Below, piece after piece: positions 13,831-23,092 of a DNA stretch of 35,468 nucleotides. Made by a program: the position numbers and the translations under genes. The notes under the pieces are model-generated. The model did not search any database and had not been told where the DNA came from. It saw nothing but the letters and a program-made list of their open reading frames with translations. The number at the start of each line of letters is the position of its first letter. Position 1 is the stretch's first letter. The stretch lies in assembly GCA_015064315.1 (NCBI GenBank), contig SVSL01000014.1:1-35468 (forward strand). The letters are read 5' to 3'. The DNA comes from Oscillospiraceae bacterium. GTDB taxonomy: Bacteria; Bacillota; Clostridia; Oscillospirales; CAG-272.

Positions 13831-14607
13831 ATGAAGCTCTCTTCCTTACAAATCACCCAGAAGAATAAAACCCTGAAGGAATACTGGATCATCATTCTGG
13901 TGTTGACCTTCCTTTACGCCATTGTTTGCGTTCCAATTTCGATCGCAACGCAAACCAATGCAGTTGTAATGGATTCGGTGTTTCCCTTGATCTGGGAGAC
14001 TCTGATGCAGGTTCTCAATTACGTTTTCTATTGGATCTCCTTTGCTTATCTCATGTATTTTATCTTCTCCTTTGGACTTGGGGAATGCAAGGATTTCTTT
14101 GTTGCTTACGGACTCACCGTCTTCCTGCGCTACGGTCTGAACCAGTTTGTAACCTCTTATCTGTACGGATTCCCCTCGATAGACGAATTCGTTTCCAACT
14201 CCTTGGGAGAGATGATATTCTTTATCGTCATGGATATCGTCCAAATGATGATTGCTCTTTGGATTGCCTATCTTGTGGCAAGATTCGGTATTCAGCTAAA
14301 GCAATTTATGCCCTTTAAAAGGCTCTTTGATTTTGGGAATCCCATAGTCAAAACAGCGTTCAAGCTGGCGTGGATCCCCGCGGTGATCATGCTTGCACAG
14401 CGTTTTGTTTACGACCTGGGCTTTGTAAAGGAGGTCTCGGGAAGCGGCTCGGCATTTCTTGGATTCCTCGGCATTCTGGTTTTCTACCTGGCAGACCTCT
14501 TGTGCGTGCTGATCGGTCATTTTGTCATTCTCCTGTTTCTCAATAAATTCTTTATGCGGGATGAAAAGGCAAGAATTTTGGCAGAGAGCGAAAAGGATGC
14601 AAAATAA
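13831..14607 (+). CDS. Multi-pass membrane protein of unknown function
   Basis: 258 residues from ATG 13831; GGAGG at 13821-13825 decides this start over an upstream in-frame ATG at 13798. Five or six hydrophobic segments are visible (for example WIIILVLTFLYAIVCVPISI, VLNYVFYWISFAYLMYFIF, FIVMDIVQMMIALWIAYLVA, LGFLGILVFYLADLLCVLIG). The C-terminus is charged (RDEKARILAESEKDAK). It has its own promoter and terminator, so it is monocistronic. I do not recognise the family and no catalytic motif stands out. Confidence 0.75.
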   Translation: MKLSSLQITQKNKTLKEYWIIILVLTFLYAIVCVPISIATQTNAVVMDSVFPLIWETLMQVLNYVFYWISFAYLMYFIFSFGLGECKDFFVAYGLTVFLRYGLNQFVTSYLYGFPSIDEFVSNSLGEMIFFIVMDIVQMMIALWIAYLVARFGIQLKQFMPFKRLFDFGNPIVKTAFKLAWIPAVIMLAQRFVYDLGFVKEVSGSGSAFLGFLGILVFYLADLLCVLIGHFVILLFLNKFFMRDEKARILAESEKDAK

Positions 14608-14623
14608 AAAAGAAAACAAAAGC

Positions 14624-14661
14624 AAAGTACCATCAAGGAAGCTACTCCTTGATGGTACTTT
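14624..14661. terminator. Bidirectional terminator
   Basis: A perfect 16-bp stem (14624-14639 with 14646-14661) and 6-base loop, with T-run on the plus side and A-rich sequence on the other. It serves both the membrane protein gene and the convergent ruvB. Confidence 0.9.
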
Positions 14662-14670
14662 TTGTTCGTT

Positions 14671-15738
14671 TTATTGCTCCTCACCGAAAATACTGATCTG
14701 ATCGGCTTTGGTGGGGCGGGGTGCGTGGTAGGGAAGTCCCAGATGCTCATAAGCCAAGCGAGTGACGCATCTGCCTCTCGGGGTACGGCTCAAAAATCCG
14801 ATTTGCATGAGATACGGCTCATACATATCCTCCAAGGTAACCGCCTCCTCGCCAACGGTTGCGGCAAGGGTTTCAAGGCCCACGGGACCGCCCTCGTAGA
14901 ACTTGATAATGGTCTCAAGCATCTTGCGGTCCACGTTGTCAAGTCCCAGCTGGTCGATCTCCAGGCGGTTGAGAGCGTAATTGGCAATGTTGGAATCGAT
15001 CTCGCCGTTTCCGCGCACCTGTGCGAAATCGCGAACACGCTTGAGGAGTCGGTTTGCGATACGGGGGGTTCCGCGAGATCGACTTGCGATCTCAATGGCG
15101 CCGTCATCCGAGATCTCCATACCAAGAATACCCGCGTTGCGGCGAATGATGGTGGCAAGTTCCTCTGGGGTGTAAAGCTCCAATTTCAGAATCACGCCAA
15201 AGCGATCGCGCAGAGGAGTGGTCATTTGACCTGCTCGGGTGGTTGCGCCAACAAGGGTGAAACGCGGCAGATCAATTCGAATACTTCTTGCGGCTGGTCC
15301 TTTTCCAATGATGATATCCAGCGCAAAATCCTCCATGGCGGGATAAAGAATCTCCTCCACCGAACGGGAAAGACGATGGATCTCATCGATGAAAAGCACG
15401 TCCCCCTCGTTGAGATTGGTCAGAATTGCTGCGAGATCCCCCTGCTTTTCAATGGCAGGACCCGAGGTAATGCGAATGTTTACCCCCATTTCCGCCGCAA
15501 TAATGTTGGAAAGAGTGGTTTTACCCAATCCGGGAGGGCCGTAGAGCAGAACGTGATCAAGAGGGTCATTCCTCTGCTTTGCGGCTTCAATGTAAATCTT
15601 TAAATTTTCCTTGACCTTTTCCTGACCGATATAATCATCCAGCTTTTTGGGACGCAGGGAAGCCTCCACGTCGGAGTCCTCTGCGGTATATCCCGTGTTC
15701 ATGATGCGGTTTTCAAAGTCAAACTCGTTGGTATCCAT
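14671..15738 (-). CDS. ruvB: Holliday junction branch migration helicase RuvB
   Basis: 355 residues. AAA+ motor that drives branch migration with RuvA. Walker A is GPPGLGKTT, Walker B is LFIDEIHRL, sensor 1 is LVGATTRAG, and the arginine-finger region is TPLRDRFG. The C-terminal winged helix contains [19 protein letters not shown]. It is the last gene of the minus-strand run and starts 34 bases after ruvA. Confidence 0.97.
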   Translation of the reverse strand: MDTNEFDFENRIMNTGYTAEDSDVEASLRPKKLDDYIGQEKVKENLKIYIEAAKQRNDPLDHVLLYGPPGLGKTTLSNIIAAEMGVNIRITSGPAIEKQGDLAAILTNLNEGDVLFIDEIHRLSRSVEEILYPAMEDFALDIIIGKGPAARSIRIDLPRFTLVGATTRAGQMTTPLRDRFGVILKLELYTPEELATIIRRNAGILGMEISDDGAIEIASRSRGTPRIANRLLKRVRDFAQVRGNGEIDSNIANYALNRLEIDQLGLDNVDRKMLETIIKFYEGGPVGLETLAATVGEEAVTLEDMYEPYLMQIGFLSRTPRGRCVTRLAYEHLGLPYHAPRPTKADQISIFGEEQ

Positions 15739-15772
15739 GAATATGCCGTCCTTTCATAAATTCGGTCAGCCG

Positions 15773-16402
15773 TTAAAACTTCATCAGCTTTTTCAGAGAC
15801 AAACGAATGATCTCCTCCAGCTCGATCTTGTCGGTATCAATATCCTTGATTGCATTCATTGCCTCGGCACGGGAATAGCCCAGCACCAAAAGTGCATCTA
15901 CTGCCTCGGAGAGCTTGCCGCGTCCGCCGCCAACGCTTGCCGTTTCGGTAAGTGCCGCGGGCATGGAGGCCGCCGTGGGATTTTCCTTCATCAGCTTGTC
16001 CTTGAGCTCCAGAATCACACGTGCCGCAGTCTTGGGACCGATGCCGTTGGCTTTTGAGATCGTCTTTTTGTCATCGGTACAAACGGCAAGGGCAAATTTT
16101 TCGGGCGTCAGAAGGGTCAGAATCGACATTGCCGCCTTGGGACCAACTCCCGAAACCGAGATCAACAGCTTGAAGGTTGCAAGCTCGGTTCTTGTGGCAA
16201 AGCCAAAAAGCTCAATGCCGTCCTCGCGAACTGCCATGTAGGAATAAAGCGTTACCGTAGGCGGCGTTTCCACCGAACGGTTGGGGGGCATGGCGTCGTA
16301 GGTGGTTCCGCTGATGGTCAGACTGTATCCAACGCCACCCGCATCGATTACCGCGGTGCCGTATTCTAAGTGTGCCAGCTTACCGCTGATATAGTAAAAC
16401 AT
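15773..16402 (-). CDS. ruvA: Holliday junction binding protein RuvA
   Basis: 209 residues. It binds four-way junctions as a tetramer and loads RuvB. The N-terminal OB domain starts MFYYISGKLAHLEYGTAVIDAGGVGY. Helix-hairpin-helix motifs follow (LISVSGVGPKAAMSILT and ANGIGPKTAARVILELKDK). The C-terminal UBA-like RuvB-contact domain is at about 160-209 (AVDALLVLGYSRAEAMNAI). It starts 20 bases after the large membrane protein gene, and no separate promoter is apparent. Confidence 0.97.
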   Translation of the reverse strand: MFYYISGKLAHLEYGTAVIDAGGVGYSLTISGTTYDAMPPNRSVETPPTVTLYSYMAVREDGIELFGFATRTELATFKLLISVSGVGPKAAMSILTLLTPEKFALAVCTDDKKTISKANGIGPKTAARVILELKDKLMKENPTAASMPAALTETASVGGGRGKLSEAVDALLVLGYSRAEAMNAIKDIDTDKIELEEIIRLSLKKLMKF

Positions 16403-16422
16403 GGGGATTTTCCTTTCTTGAT

Positions 16423-19400
16423 TTAAGATTGGTCAGAAGAATCTCCCAAGGGAGCTTCCTCGTTTGCAACCGCTTCCTCGGACAGCTCTGCCACTGCGTT
16501 GGAGGAGCCCTCGGGGATCGAGATGACCGCACGCAGGAAGGGAATCTTCTTCATTCTTCTCTCCAGAACGATCAAAAGGATCAAAAGCGCCGCAGAGATC
16601 AGCGATGCGGAAACACCGATGGTCAGCGTGTTGGGTCTGTAAACCATCTCTACGGTATGGGTCTCACCGGCTTCGCCGTCGATATAGAACGAAATCACGG
16701 AGCCCAGAGCCTTAACGGTCTCAACCTCCTCGCCGTCTACAATGATCTTCCAGCCCTTGTCGTAAGGAAGGGTGGTCATAACGAGCTCGTGCTCGTTGGA
16801 TGCCGTAAAGGTTCCCTTAAAGGAGCTTTCGGTATATTCGGTGATCTGATACTGATCCTGACCGAGACGCTCCATAACGTCTTCAAACACCTCCCAGTCG
16901 ATATAGTAGAAGGACTGATGGTTGCTCTTTACGTAGAAGCGTTCGGACTGATAAGTCATGTCCAGATAAAGCTCAGCGCCTTTTTCCTGAATACCGAAGG
17001 AAGCGATGCAAGCGGTATCGTTGCCATTGAAGCTTCCGTAGGATACACCCTCGCCGTATACGCCGTTGCGGAGAGACATTTCAAATTCGCGGGGATAATT
17101 ACAGGGAAGATAGAAGAAAAGCTCGGCAGTCTCGGGCATGGTGATCTTATAGGTCATTACGGCTTCTTCATCCAAGGCTTCCTTCTGATAGCCAACGTGA
17201 CCGTCTCCACCGGCACCCATAATGGCATTTTCGAAATAAGTTCTTTCAATAATGGCGGGAACAAAGACCTCTATCATTTCTTCCTCACCCAGCATTGCGG
17301 TCACAATGGCATTCAAGCGGATAAAGGGAGAATAGTATTCATCCACGTATTCTGCGTTTCGAAGAGTCTCTTCAATTCCCAAGAGCCCGTTCAGCTTGGA
17401 TTTCAGCTTTTGAACGGCTTCTCCGATTGCACCTGCATTTTCCTCGTCCTTGGGATCAACGGGTGCTTTCTCGGTTTCCTCCTCGGGAAGAAGCTCCCTG
17501 AATCCAAGCGGGAAGTCGAGGATCGCATCGTTGACGCCATAGGCAATGGAAAGCGCGTAAGGGTTGCGATAAGCGGTGTATCCGTTTGCTTCGTCTATTG
17601 TGTAGATATCGTAATAGTTTTCATACACCGAGCCGGATTCGGCAACGATATACTTCAAACCAAGAAGAGAATCGTTCAAAGGTGTTCCGCCCTTGTATTT
17701 GGACCAGTGGGATTTGGATGCGTAGCCCATTTTGTTCAGGAATCGAATGGTCTCCTCATTCAACGTAGAGGTAGAGCCGGAAAGTCCGCGGATCTTGAGT
17801 GCCATATTATCGTTGATGCTTCGTTGGAAGGTCTTTTCCATACGGTAGAAGGACGGATCCGAGGCTTGTACCGTGTCCACAATAGGACGGGTACCGTTCA
17901 AGAAATTGTTATAACGACTGTATTTGGAAAATACCACGTCATCGTCGAGACCGTTAAGATTCCAAAGACCGCTCAGGAACACCTCCACGGCAACGGTGGC
18001 GAGCAGGAAGATACTGATCAGGCGAACCTCGGTGGTCTTTCTCAAAAGCCCCAACAGTGCGAGATACGCGAAGATCATGATCAGAGTGAACCAGATAGTG
18101 GTAAGATCATTGGGCTTTACCACGCCGGTCTCATCGTATTTTTGCAGAATGATCGCCACCAAAGCGATCAACCCACCGGTTGCCACCACGCCCTTAAGGG
18201 ATACGGTTTTGAATTCCGAGAAGGCGCGACAGGCAAGCACACACAGATAGAAGCTGAGCAAAAAGCTGTATCGGTGATTGAGCCAGTTGGGATACTGGAA
18301 GCCGTGCCAGATCAAGTCGGCAATGTTCAAGGTGAAGCTTGCCACCATGATGAAAATGAAAATGCCCGAAACGATCTTCTGACGCATGGGATACTTTTCG
18401 GAGAGGAAGTATGCAGGCAGAAGCAACAGTGTCAGGAGTCCGCAGTAAACAAAGGGCAAGCCTTCGGGACGAACCGTATCGTAGGATCCGGGCAAAAACT
18501 TATACAGAAGATCCAGAATATCAAAGTTCAATTCGGTCTTCCATTTTGGATCCGAGAAGGTGGTTTTACCAAAGTTCAGCGAATAATACGCGCTGAGGAT
18601 AATAATCGCCGCAATTCCGAGCGCGATCAGGGAGAAAAAGGCAATACGAAGCAGCGATTTGATAAAGTGCAGCTTTTCACCGAAGGGATTATTGCGATTT
18701 TCCTCGTTGTGCGCAAAGTAGTAAAGGAAAAAGTAGATAAAGCAATAAATGCAGATCATGTATCCGATATAGTAGTTGCTGAACAGGGTCAAGGCAAGAA
18801 AGATCGTATACATTTTGAATTTTCCGCGCTTGATCAGCTCCTCAATTCCAAGGGTGATCAAGGGCAACCACATCAGCGCATCAATCCACATGGTATTGTT
18901 CTGCTGCACCACGGCGTAGCTGCTCAGGGCATAGCAGATCGCAAAAAGAATGATGGGGAACGCCTTGGGCTTCTTTAAGGTTCTCTTCATGTAATAGCCA
19001 AAGGTTGCGCCGCAGATTCCCGTTTTGATGAGGAACATGGTAAGAAGCGCTTCCAGCATTCGTTCCTTGGGGAAGAGACAAACCAAATAGGAAAGCGGGC
19101 TGGCAATGTAATAGGCATACATGCCCATGAATTCGCCGCCGAGCGCGCGACTGAAGGAATACAGCAGGCTTGCATCTCCCTTGACGGCGTTGCGGAGTGC
19201 TTCAAAGAACCAAACGTATTGGGCGTTCAGATCGAGCACCAGCACACATCCGTCACCAAAGGGATGGAGATCCCTTGCCACGTAGATCAGATACATCAAA
19301 AGCATGGGGATCAGTGCGCAAAGAAAAAGAAAGCCATGTTCTCCAAAGAATCTTTTTCCGCGCGTTGCGGCGGGAGAATCCAAAAGCTTCAGCATTTTTT

Positions 19401-19428
19401 GATTGAGGGGCTTGCTTGTTTTGTTCAT
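16423..19428 (-). CDS. yfhO: YfhO family large membrane protein
   Basis: About 1001 residues from the ATG at 19428, whose first bases overlap the DUF951 stop in an ATGA arrangement; a longer upstream reading would run through that gene. The N-terminal half has many membrane helices with the GT-C-like loop FGDGCVLVLDLNAQYVWFFEALR (YfhO signature). A large extracellular region follows (about 560-930, with many aromatic and acidic residues), then a last helix near 950 and an acidic C-terminal tail. In Bacillus and Listeria, YfhO-type proteins are linked to glycosylation of lipoteichoic acid; the same role here is inference. It separates DUF951 from ruvA in one co-directional run. Confidence 0.9.
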   Translation of the reverse strand: MNKTSKPLNQKMLKLLDSPAATRGKRFFGEHGFLFLCALIPMLLMYLIYVARDLHPFGDGCVLVLDLNAQYVWFFEALRNAVKGDASLLYSFSRALGGEFMGMYAYYIASPLSYLVCLFPKERMLEALLTMFLIKTGICGATFGYYMKRTLKKPKAFPIILFAICYALSSYAVVQQNNTMWIDALMWLPLITLGIEELIKRGKFKMYTIFLALTLFSNYYIGYMICIYCFIYFFLYYFAHNEENRNNPFGEKLHFIKSLLRIAFFSLIALGIAAIIILSAYYSLNFGKTTFSDPKWKTELNFDILDLLYKFLPGSYDTVRPEGLPFVYCGLLTLLLLPAYFLSEKYPMRQKIVSGIFIFIMVASFTLNIADLIWHGFQYPNWLNHRYSFLLSFYLCVLACRAFSEFKTVSLKGVVATGGLIALVAIILQKYDETGVVKPNDLTTIWFTLIMIFAYLALLGLLRKTTEVRLISIFLLATVAVEVFLSGLWNLNGLDDDVVFSKYSRYNNFLNGTRPIVDTVQASDPSFYRMEKTFQRSINDNMALKIRGLSGSTSTLNEETIRFLNKMGYASKSHWSKYKGGTPLNDSLLGLKYIVAESGSVYENYYDIYTIDEANGYTAYRNPYALSIAYGVNDAILDFPLGFRELLPEEETEKAPVDPKDEENAGAIGEAVQKLKSKLNGLLGIEETLRNAEYVDEYYSPFIRLNAIVTAMLGEEEMIEVFVPAIIERTYFENAIMGAGGDGHVGYQKEALDEEAVMTYKITMPETAELFFYLPCNYPREFEMSLRNGVYGEGVSYGSFNGNDTACIASFGIQEKGAELYLDMTYQSERFYVKSNHQSFYYIDWEVFEDVMERLGQDQYQITEYTESSFKGTFTASNEHELVMTTLPYDKGWKIIVDGEEVETVKALGSVISFYIDGEAGETHTVEMVYRPNTLTIGVSASLISAALLILLIVLERRMKKIPFLRAVISIPEGSSNAVAELSEEAVANEEAPLGDSSDQS

Positions 19429-19643
19429 TGGTTTTCGGTTCCTTTCTTTTCCTCGGCAAACGGAAGAATCTGCCGAATGGCTTTTTCCAATTTGATTCGA
19501 TCCAAAGTCATATCGTGATTGCAGGTTTGGCATACCATGCGCACTTGACTTCCGACACGCATTACCAAAAACCTGTTTCCACCGCAAGGATGCGGCTTTT
19601 TGAGCAATAAAATATCGCCCGGGTGAAGAGGAATGATCTGCAT
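19425..19643 (-). CDS. DUF951 family protein
   Basis: 72 residues with the family pattern PGDILLLKKPHPCGGNRFLVMRVGSQVRMVCQTCNHDMTLDRIKLEKAIRQI. Cysteines C20, C38 and C41 may bind a metal. GGGAG (19650-19654) lies 6 bases upstream of the start. Function unknown; the family is widespread in Firmicutes and often sits near translation or cell-division genes. Here it is the first gene of the run with yfhO, ruvA and ruvB. Confidence 0.88.
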   Translation of the reverse strand: MQIIPLHPGDILLLKKPHPCGGNRFLVMRVGSQVRMVCQTCNHDMTLDRIKLEKAIRQILPFAEEKKGTENQ

Positions 19644-19683
19644 ACTGCACTCCCATTTCTAAATAATAATATAAATCACAGTT

Positions 19684-19712
19684 ATTATATCATAAAAAAA
19701 GTGTTCTGTAAA
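19684..19712 (-). promoter_or_regulatory. Promoter of DUF951-yfhO-ruvAB
   Basis: On the minus strand TTTACA (19707-19712), 17-base spacer, TATAAT (19684-19689) with extended TG. Confidence 0.75.
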
Positions 19713-19763
19713 CCTAATTTCTGTATTTTTTGAACGGATTTTACAAAAAAACAAAATATGTAT

Positions 19764-19792
19764 TTGACTTTCGGCAAATTTAGTGTTATAAT
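19764..19792 (+). promoter_or_regulatory. Promoter of ruvC and the downstream run
   Basis: TTGACT (19764-19769), 17-base spacer, TATAAT (19787-19792). It is back to back with the DUF951 promoter. Confidence 0.75.
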
Positions 19793-19821
19793 TACATTGG
19801 ATATTTGTGTAAAGAAGGGAA

Positions 19822-20331
19822 ATGGTTGAAAATATGATCATTCTTGGGATCGACCCCGGATTTGCCATTGTGGGCTGGGGGGTAATCGAATACAAAAACG
19901 CGCGTTTTCGAACCATTGCCTACGGCTCGATCCAAACCCCTGCCCAAGAGCGGCTGGAGGAGCGGCTGAAGACTATTTTTGACGGGATCACCCATTTGAT
20001 CAAAACATACAGTCCCGACGCTATGGCAGTGGAGGAGCTCTTCTTTAACACCAACATCACAACGGGTATCCGTGTTGCCGAGGCAAGAGGCGTCATTCTG
20101 TTGGCAGCAGAGCTTGCCGGTGTTACGGTTCGGGAATATACCCCCCTGCAGGTCAAGCAGGCGGTGACGGGATACGGAAGAGCTGAAAAGAAGCAGGTCA
20201 TCACCATGGTGACCATGCTTTTGGGACTTCAAAAGCCGCCAAAGCCCGATGATACGGCAGACGCACTTGCCATTGCCATTTGCCACGCCCACAGCGGCGG
20301 CTCGCGATTGGCGCAATACTATAACAAATAA
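19822..20331 (+). CDS. ruvC: Holliday junction resolvase RuvC
   Basis: 169 residues, or 165 if translation starts at ATG 19834, which gives the more usual start MIILGIDPG. It cuts Holliday junctions symmetrically after RuvAB migration. Acidic active-site residues are visible in LGIDPG, AVEELFF and the C-terminal PDDTADALAIAICH. Unusually for its group, it is divergent from ruvA and ruvB instead of preceding them in one operon. Confidence 0.95.
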   Translation: MVENMIILGIDPGFAIVGWGVIEYKNARFRTIAYGSIQTPAQERLEERLKTIFDGITHLIKTYSPDAMAVEELFFNTNITTGIRVAEARGVILLAAELAGVTVREYTPLQVKQAVTGYGRAEKKQVITMVTMLLGLQKPPKPDDTADALAIAICHAHSGGSRLAQYYNK

Positions 20332-20353
20332 GACGGAAGAGGAATAAATCGAT

Positions 20354-21220
20354 ATGTGGTTTTCTGAAAATTGGAAGGACTATGAATTATTGGATACGTC
20401 GGACGGAGAGCGACTGGAGCGTTGGGGGGACTTGATCCTCATTCGCCCCGATCCTCAGATCATCTGGAAGAACGCGGCAACCCATCCCGCGTGGAAACGC
20501 GCCGACGGCATCTACCGCCGCTCCTCCACAGGAGGCGGAAAATGGGTAAAAAACGATCTTCCCGAATCCTGGACCATCGGTTACGGAAACCTTCGCTTTC
20601 TGCTTCGCCCCATGGGCTTTAAGCATACGGGGCTCTTTCCCGAGCAGGCTGCAAACTGGGATTGGTTTTCCGATCTGATCAAAAAAGCCAATCGCCCCAT
20701 CAAGGTATTGAATCTGTTTGCTTATACCGGCGGCGCAACTGTGGCGGCAGCATCGGCGGGTGCTTCGGTCGTTCACGTAGATGCTTCCAAGGGCATTGTT
20801 GCACAGGCAAAGGAAAACGCGGCACTTTCCGGGCTTTCCGAGGCGCCTATCCGCTATATTGTAGACGACTGTAAAAAGTTTGTGGAGCGTGAGATCCGTC
20901 GAGGAAACCACTATGACGGTATCATCATGGATCCGCCCTCCTACGGAAGAGGTCCCGGCGGAGAGGTTTGGAAGCTGGAGGACAGCATTGACGAGCTGAT
21001 CACCTTGGCATCCAAGCTCTTGTCGGATAAGCCCTTGTTCTTCTTAGTCAATTCCTACACCACAGGACTTTCTCCCTTGACCATGAGTTATTTGCTGGAG
21101 CTGAAGGTAAAGAAACGCTATGGAGGAACCATCGAATCGGGCGAGCTGGGACTCAAGGTGACACGCACGGGCGCTTTCTTGCCCTGCGGCGCAAGCTCCC
21201 GTTGGTTTGCAAAATCATAA
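20354..21220 (+). CDS. Class I SAM-dependent RNA methyltransferase, RlmI/RlmK-like
   Basis: 288 residues. SAM-binding motif I is VLNLFAYTGGATVAAA (about 118-133), an acidic motif follows in VVHVDASKG, and DPPSY is at 193-197, a motif of rRNA base methyltransferases. The N-terminal part is short and lacks an obvious PUA domain, so it is not a full RlmI. The target base is unknown. It lies 22 bases after ruvC and 24 before ecfA1, so it is likely co-transcribed with them. Confidence 0.85.
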   Translation: MWFSENWKDYELLDTSDGERLERWGDLILIRPDPQIIWKNAATHPAWKRADGIYRRSSTGGGKWVKNDLPESWTIGYGNLRFLLRPMGFKHTGLFPEQAANWDWFSDLIKKANRPIKVLNLFAYTGGATVAAASAGASVVHVDASKGIVAQAKENAALSGLSEAPIRYIVDDCKKFVEREIRRGNHYDGIIMDPPSYGRGPGGEVWKLEDSIDELITLASKLLSDKPLFFLVNSYTTGLSPLTMSYLLELKVKKRYGGTIESGELGLKVTRTGAFLPCGASSRWFAKS

Positions 21221-21244
21221 AGTTGTTGGAAAGGGCTGATAAAA

Positions 21245-22132
21245 TTGTCTGAAAGCTTTATTCATACAGAAAATCTTTGCTTCTCTTACACGGACAGCGA
21301 AGGCAAAAAGGAAAGCCCCGCACTCAAGGGCATTTCCGTAGATATCAAAAAAGGCGAGTACGTTGCGGTGCTTGGGCATAACGGGTCGGGAAAATCCACC
21401 TTTGCCAAGCTCCTCAACCTCATTCTTGAGCCTACCGAGGGAAGACTGGTCATCGACGGCGTGGATCTGACCGCGCAGGAGCTCACCGACGAGCTGATTT
21501 TACAGCTGCGTCGCAAGGTGGGGATGGTATTTCAGAACCCTGACAACCAGCTGGTTGCCACCATTGTGGAAGAGGACGTGGCGTTCGGTCCCGAAAATCT
21601 GGGAATTCCGCAAAATGAGATCCGCATCCGTGTGGATGAAGCCTTGGCATCGGTTGGAATGTCCGAATACGCCACCCACGAGCCCCATCGGCTCTCGGGC
21701 GGTCAAAAGCAACGCATCGCCATTGCAGGTGTCATTGCTATGATGCCGCAATGCATCGTGTTCGACGAATCCACCGCCATGCTGGATCCCAGCGGCAGAC
21801 GAGAGGTTCTGGATGCCATCCGAATGCTTAACCGCGATTTTGGTATCACCGTACTGAATATCACCCACTATATGAACGAGGCGGCTCTTGCCGATCGCGT
21901 ATTGGTCATCAACGACGGAACGCTTCTTTTGGACGGCACCCCCGACGAGATCTTTGCACAGCAGGCACTGCTGAAAAAAGTCGGCTTGGAGGTACCGCAA
22001 TGCGCAGAGCTGATCTATGCATTACGAAAAGCAGGTGTCAGGATAGAGGGCGAGGCACTCTCCACCCCCGAGGGATGCGCTGAAATGATCCTGCGCGCAT
22101 ATCGGAACAAAGGAGGCTTATCCCATGAGTAA
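21245..22132 (+). CDS. ecfA1: ECF transporter ATPase EcfA1
   Basis: 295 residues from a TTG start (no ATG fits; an AAGGG site lies upstream). It is one of two ATPases that power vitamin and metal uptake by energy-coupling factor transporters. Walker A is GHNGSGKST (44-52), the Q-loop is VFQNPDNQL, the signature is LSGGQKQRIAIAG, Walker B is CIVFDESTAMLDP, and the His switch is ITHYM. It overlaps ecfA2 by 8 bases, implying coupled translation. Confidence 0.94.
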   Translation: MSESFIHTENLCFSYTDSEGKKESPALKGISVDIKKGEYVAVLGHNGSGKSTFAKLLNLILEPTEGRLVIDGVDLTAQELTDELILQLRRKVGMVFQNPDNQLVATIVEEDVAFGPENLGIPQNEIRIRVDEALASVGMSEYATHEPHRLSGGQKQRIAIAGVIAMMPQCIVFDESTAMLDPSGRREVLDAIRMLNRDFGITVLNITHYMNEAALADRVLVINDGTLLLDGTPDEIFAQQALLKKVGLEVPQCAELIYALRKAGVRIEGEALSTPEGCAEMILRAYRNKGGLSHE

Positions 22133-23060
22133 AATCACGCTTGATCACGTCAGTTACGTTTACAGCAAGGGGACTCCTTACGAGCAAAAAGCGCTGGATG
22201 ACGTTTCTCTGAGCATCCGCGATCATTGCATTACCGGCATTATCGGTCACACGGGATCGGGAAAGTCTACCATGATGCAGCTGCTCAACGGCTTAGCGGC
22301 TCCCACGTCCGGCAAGGTATTGCTTGACGGCTACGACGTAAACACCACCTTCGAAGATCTGTTTGCGCAGTGGAAAAGCCTTCCCAAATACGAGAATTTA
22401 TCGAAAAGTGCCGCAAAAAAGGCGATCAAAAAGGATATTAAGGACTTTCGCAGAAGGCTCTGCTTCCGTGTTGGTCTTGTGATGCAGTATCCCGAATATC
22501 AGCTTTTTGAGGAGACCGTCTACAAGGACATCGCCTTTGGACCGCAAAACATGGGACTTTCCGAGGAGGAAATCCGCGAGCGCGTCATGGAGGCGGCAGC
22601 TTTTTCGGGTGTTGAGCCCGAATGGATGGAGAAATCCCCCTTTGATCTTTCCGGAGGACAGAAGCGCCGCGTAGCATTGGCGGGCGTGATCGCCATGCGC
22701 CCCGAGGTGCTGGTTCTTGACGAGCCCGGTGCGGGACTTGATCCGCGCGGCAGAAATTCGATCTTCGAAAAGATCGTTCACTATCAAAAAACCACAGGCT
22801 CCACGGTGTTGATCGTCAGCCACAGCATGGAGGACATGGCGCGGCTTTGCGATGACGTTGTGGTTCTTTATCGCGCAAAAATAGTAAAGCAAGGCTCCGG
22901 CAGAGAGGTTTTCTCTCATGCAGACGAGCTTTCCAAAATCGGATTGGATATTCCTCAGATCACCCGCCTTTTGCAGATGCTCAAGGAAAAAGGAATGCCG
23001 ATCTCCGATGACATTTATACCGTAGACGAGGCGGTAGCCGCGTTGAAGCAAATACTGTAA
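22125..23060 (+). CDS. ecfA2: ECF transporter ATPase EcfA2
   Basis: 311 residues, start set by AAAGGAGG just upstream. Walker A is GHTGSGKST (41-49), the Q-loop is VMQYPEYQLFE (the typical EcfA2 form), the signature is LSGGQKRRVALAG, Walker B is VLVLDEPGAGLDP, and the switch is VSHSM. It carries an extra segment at about 80-107 (WKSLPKYENLSKSAAKKAIKKDIKDF), also found in other Clostridial EcfA2 proteins. It pairs with EcfA1 to form the ATPase dimer under EcfT. No substrate-binding S component is encoded nearby, so this is the shared group-II module. Confidence 0.94.
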   Translation: MSKITLDHVSYVYSKGTPYEQKALDDVSLSIRDHCITGIIGHTGSGKSTMMQLLNGLAAPTSGKVLLDGYDVNTTFEDLFAQWKSLPKYENLSKSAAKKAIKKDIKDFRRRLCFRVGLVMQYPEYQLFEETVYKDIAFGPQNMGLSEEEIRERVMEAAAFSGVEPEWMEKSPFDLSGGQKRRVALAGVIAMRPEVLVLDEPGAGLDPRGRNSIFEKIVHYQKTTGSTVLIVSHSMEDMARLCDDVVVLYRAKIVKQGSGREVFSHADELSKIGLDIPQITRLLQMLKEKGMPISDDIYTVDEAVAALKQIL

Positions 23061-23092
23061 CGCAGATACGGTTTTGAAAGGAGTTGATTACT

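Noticed and set aside
16429-18978. 849-residue open frame on the plus strand opposite yfhO
   Set aside because: It is the antisense shadow of a well-supported YfhO protein, with no promoter or ribosome site and no recognisable domain.
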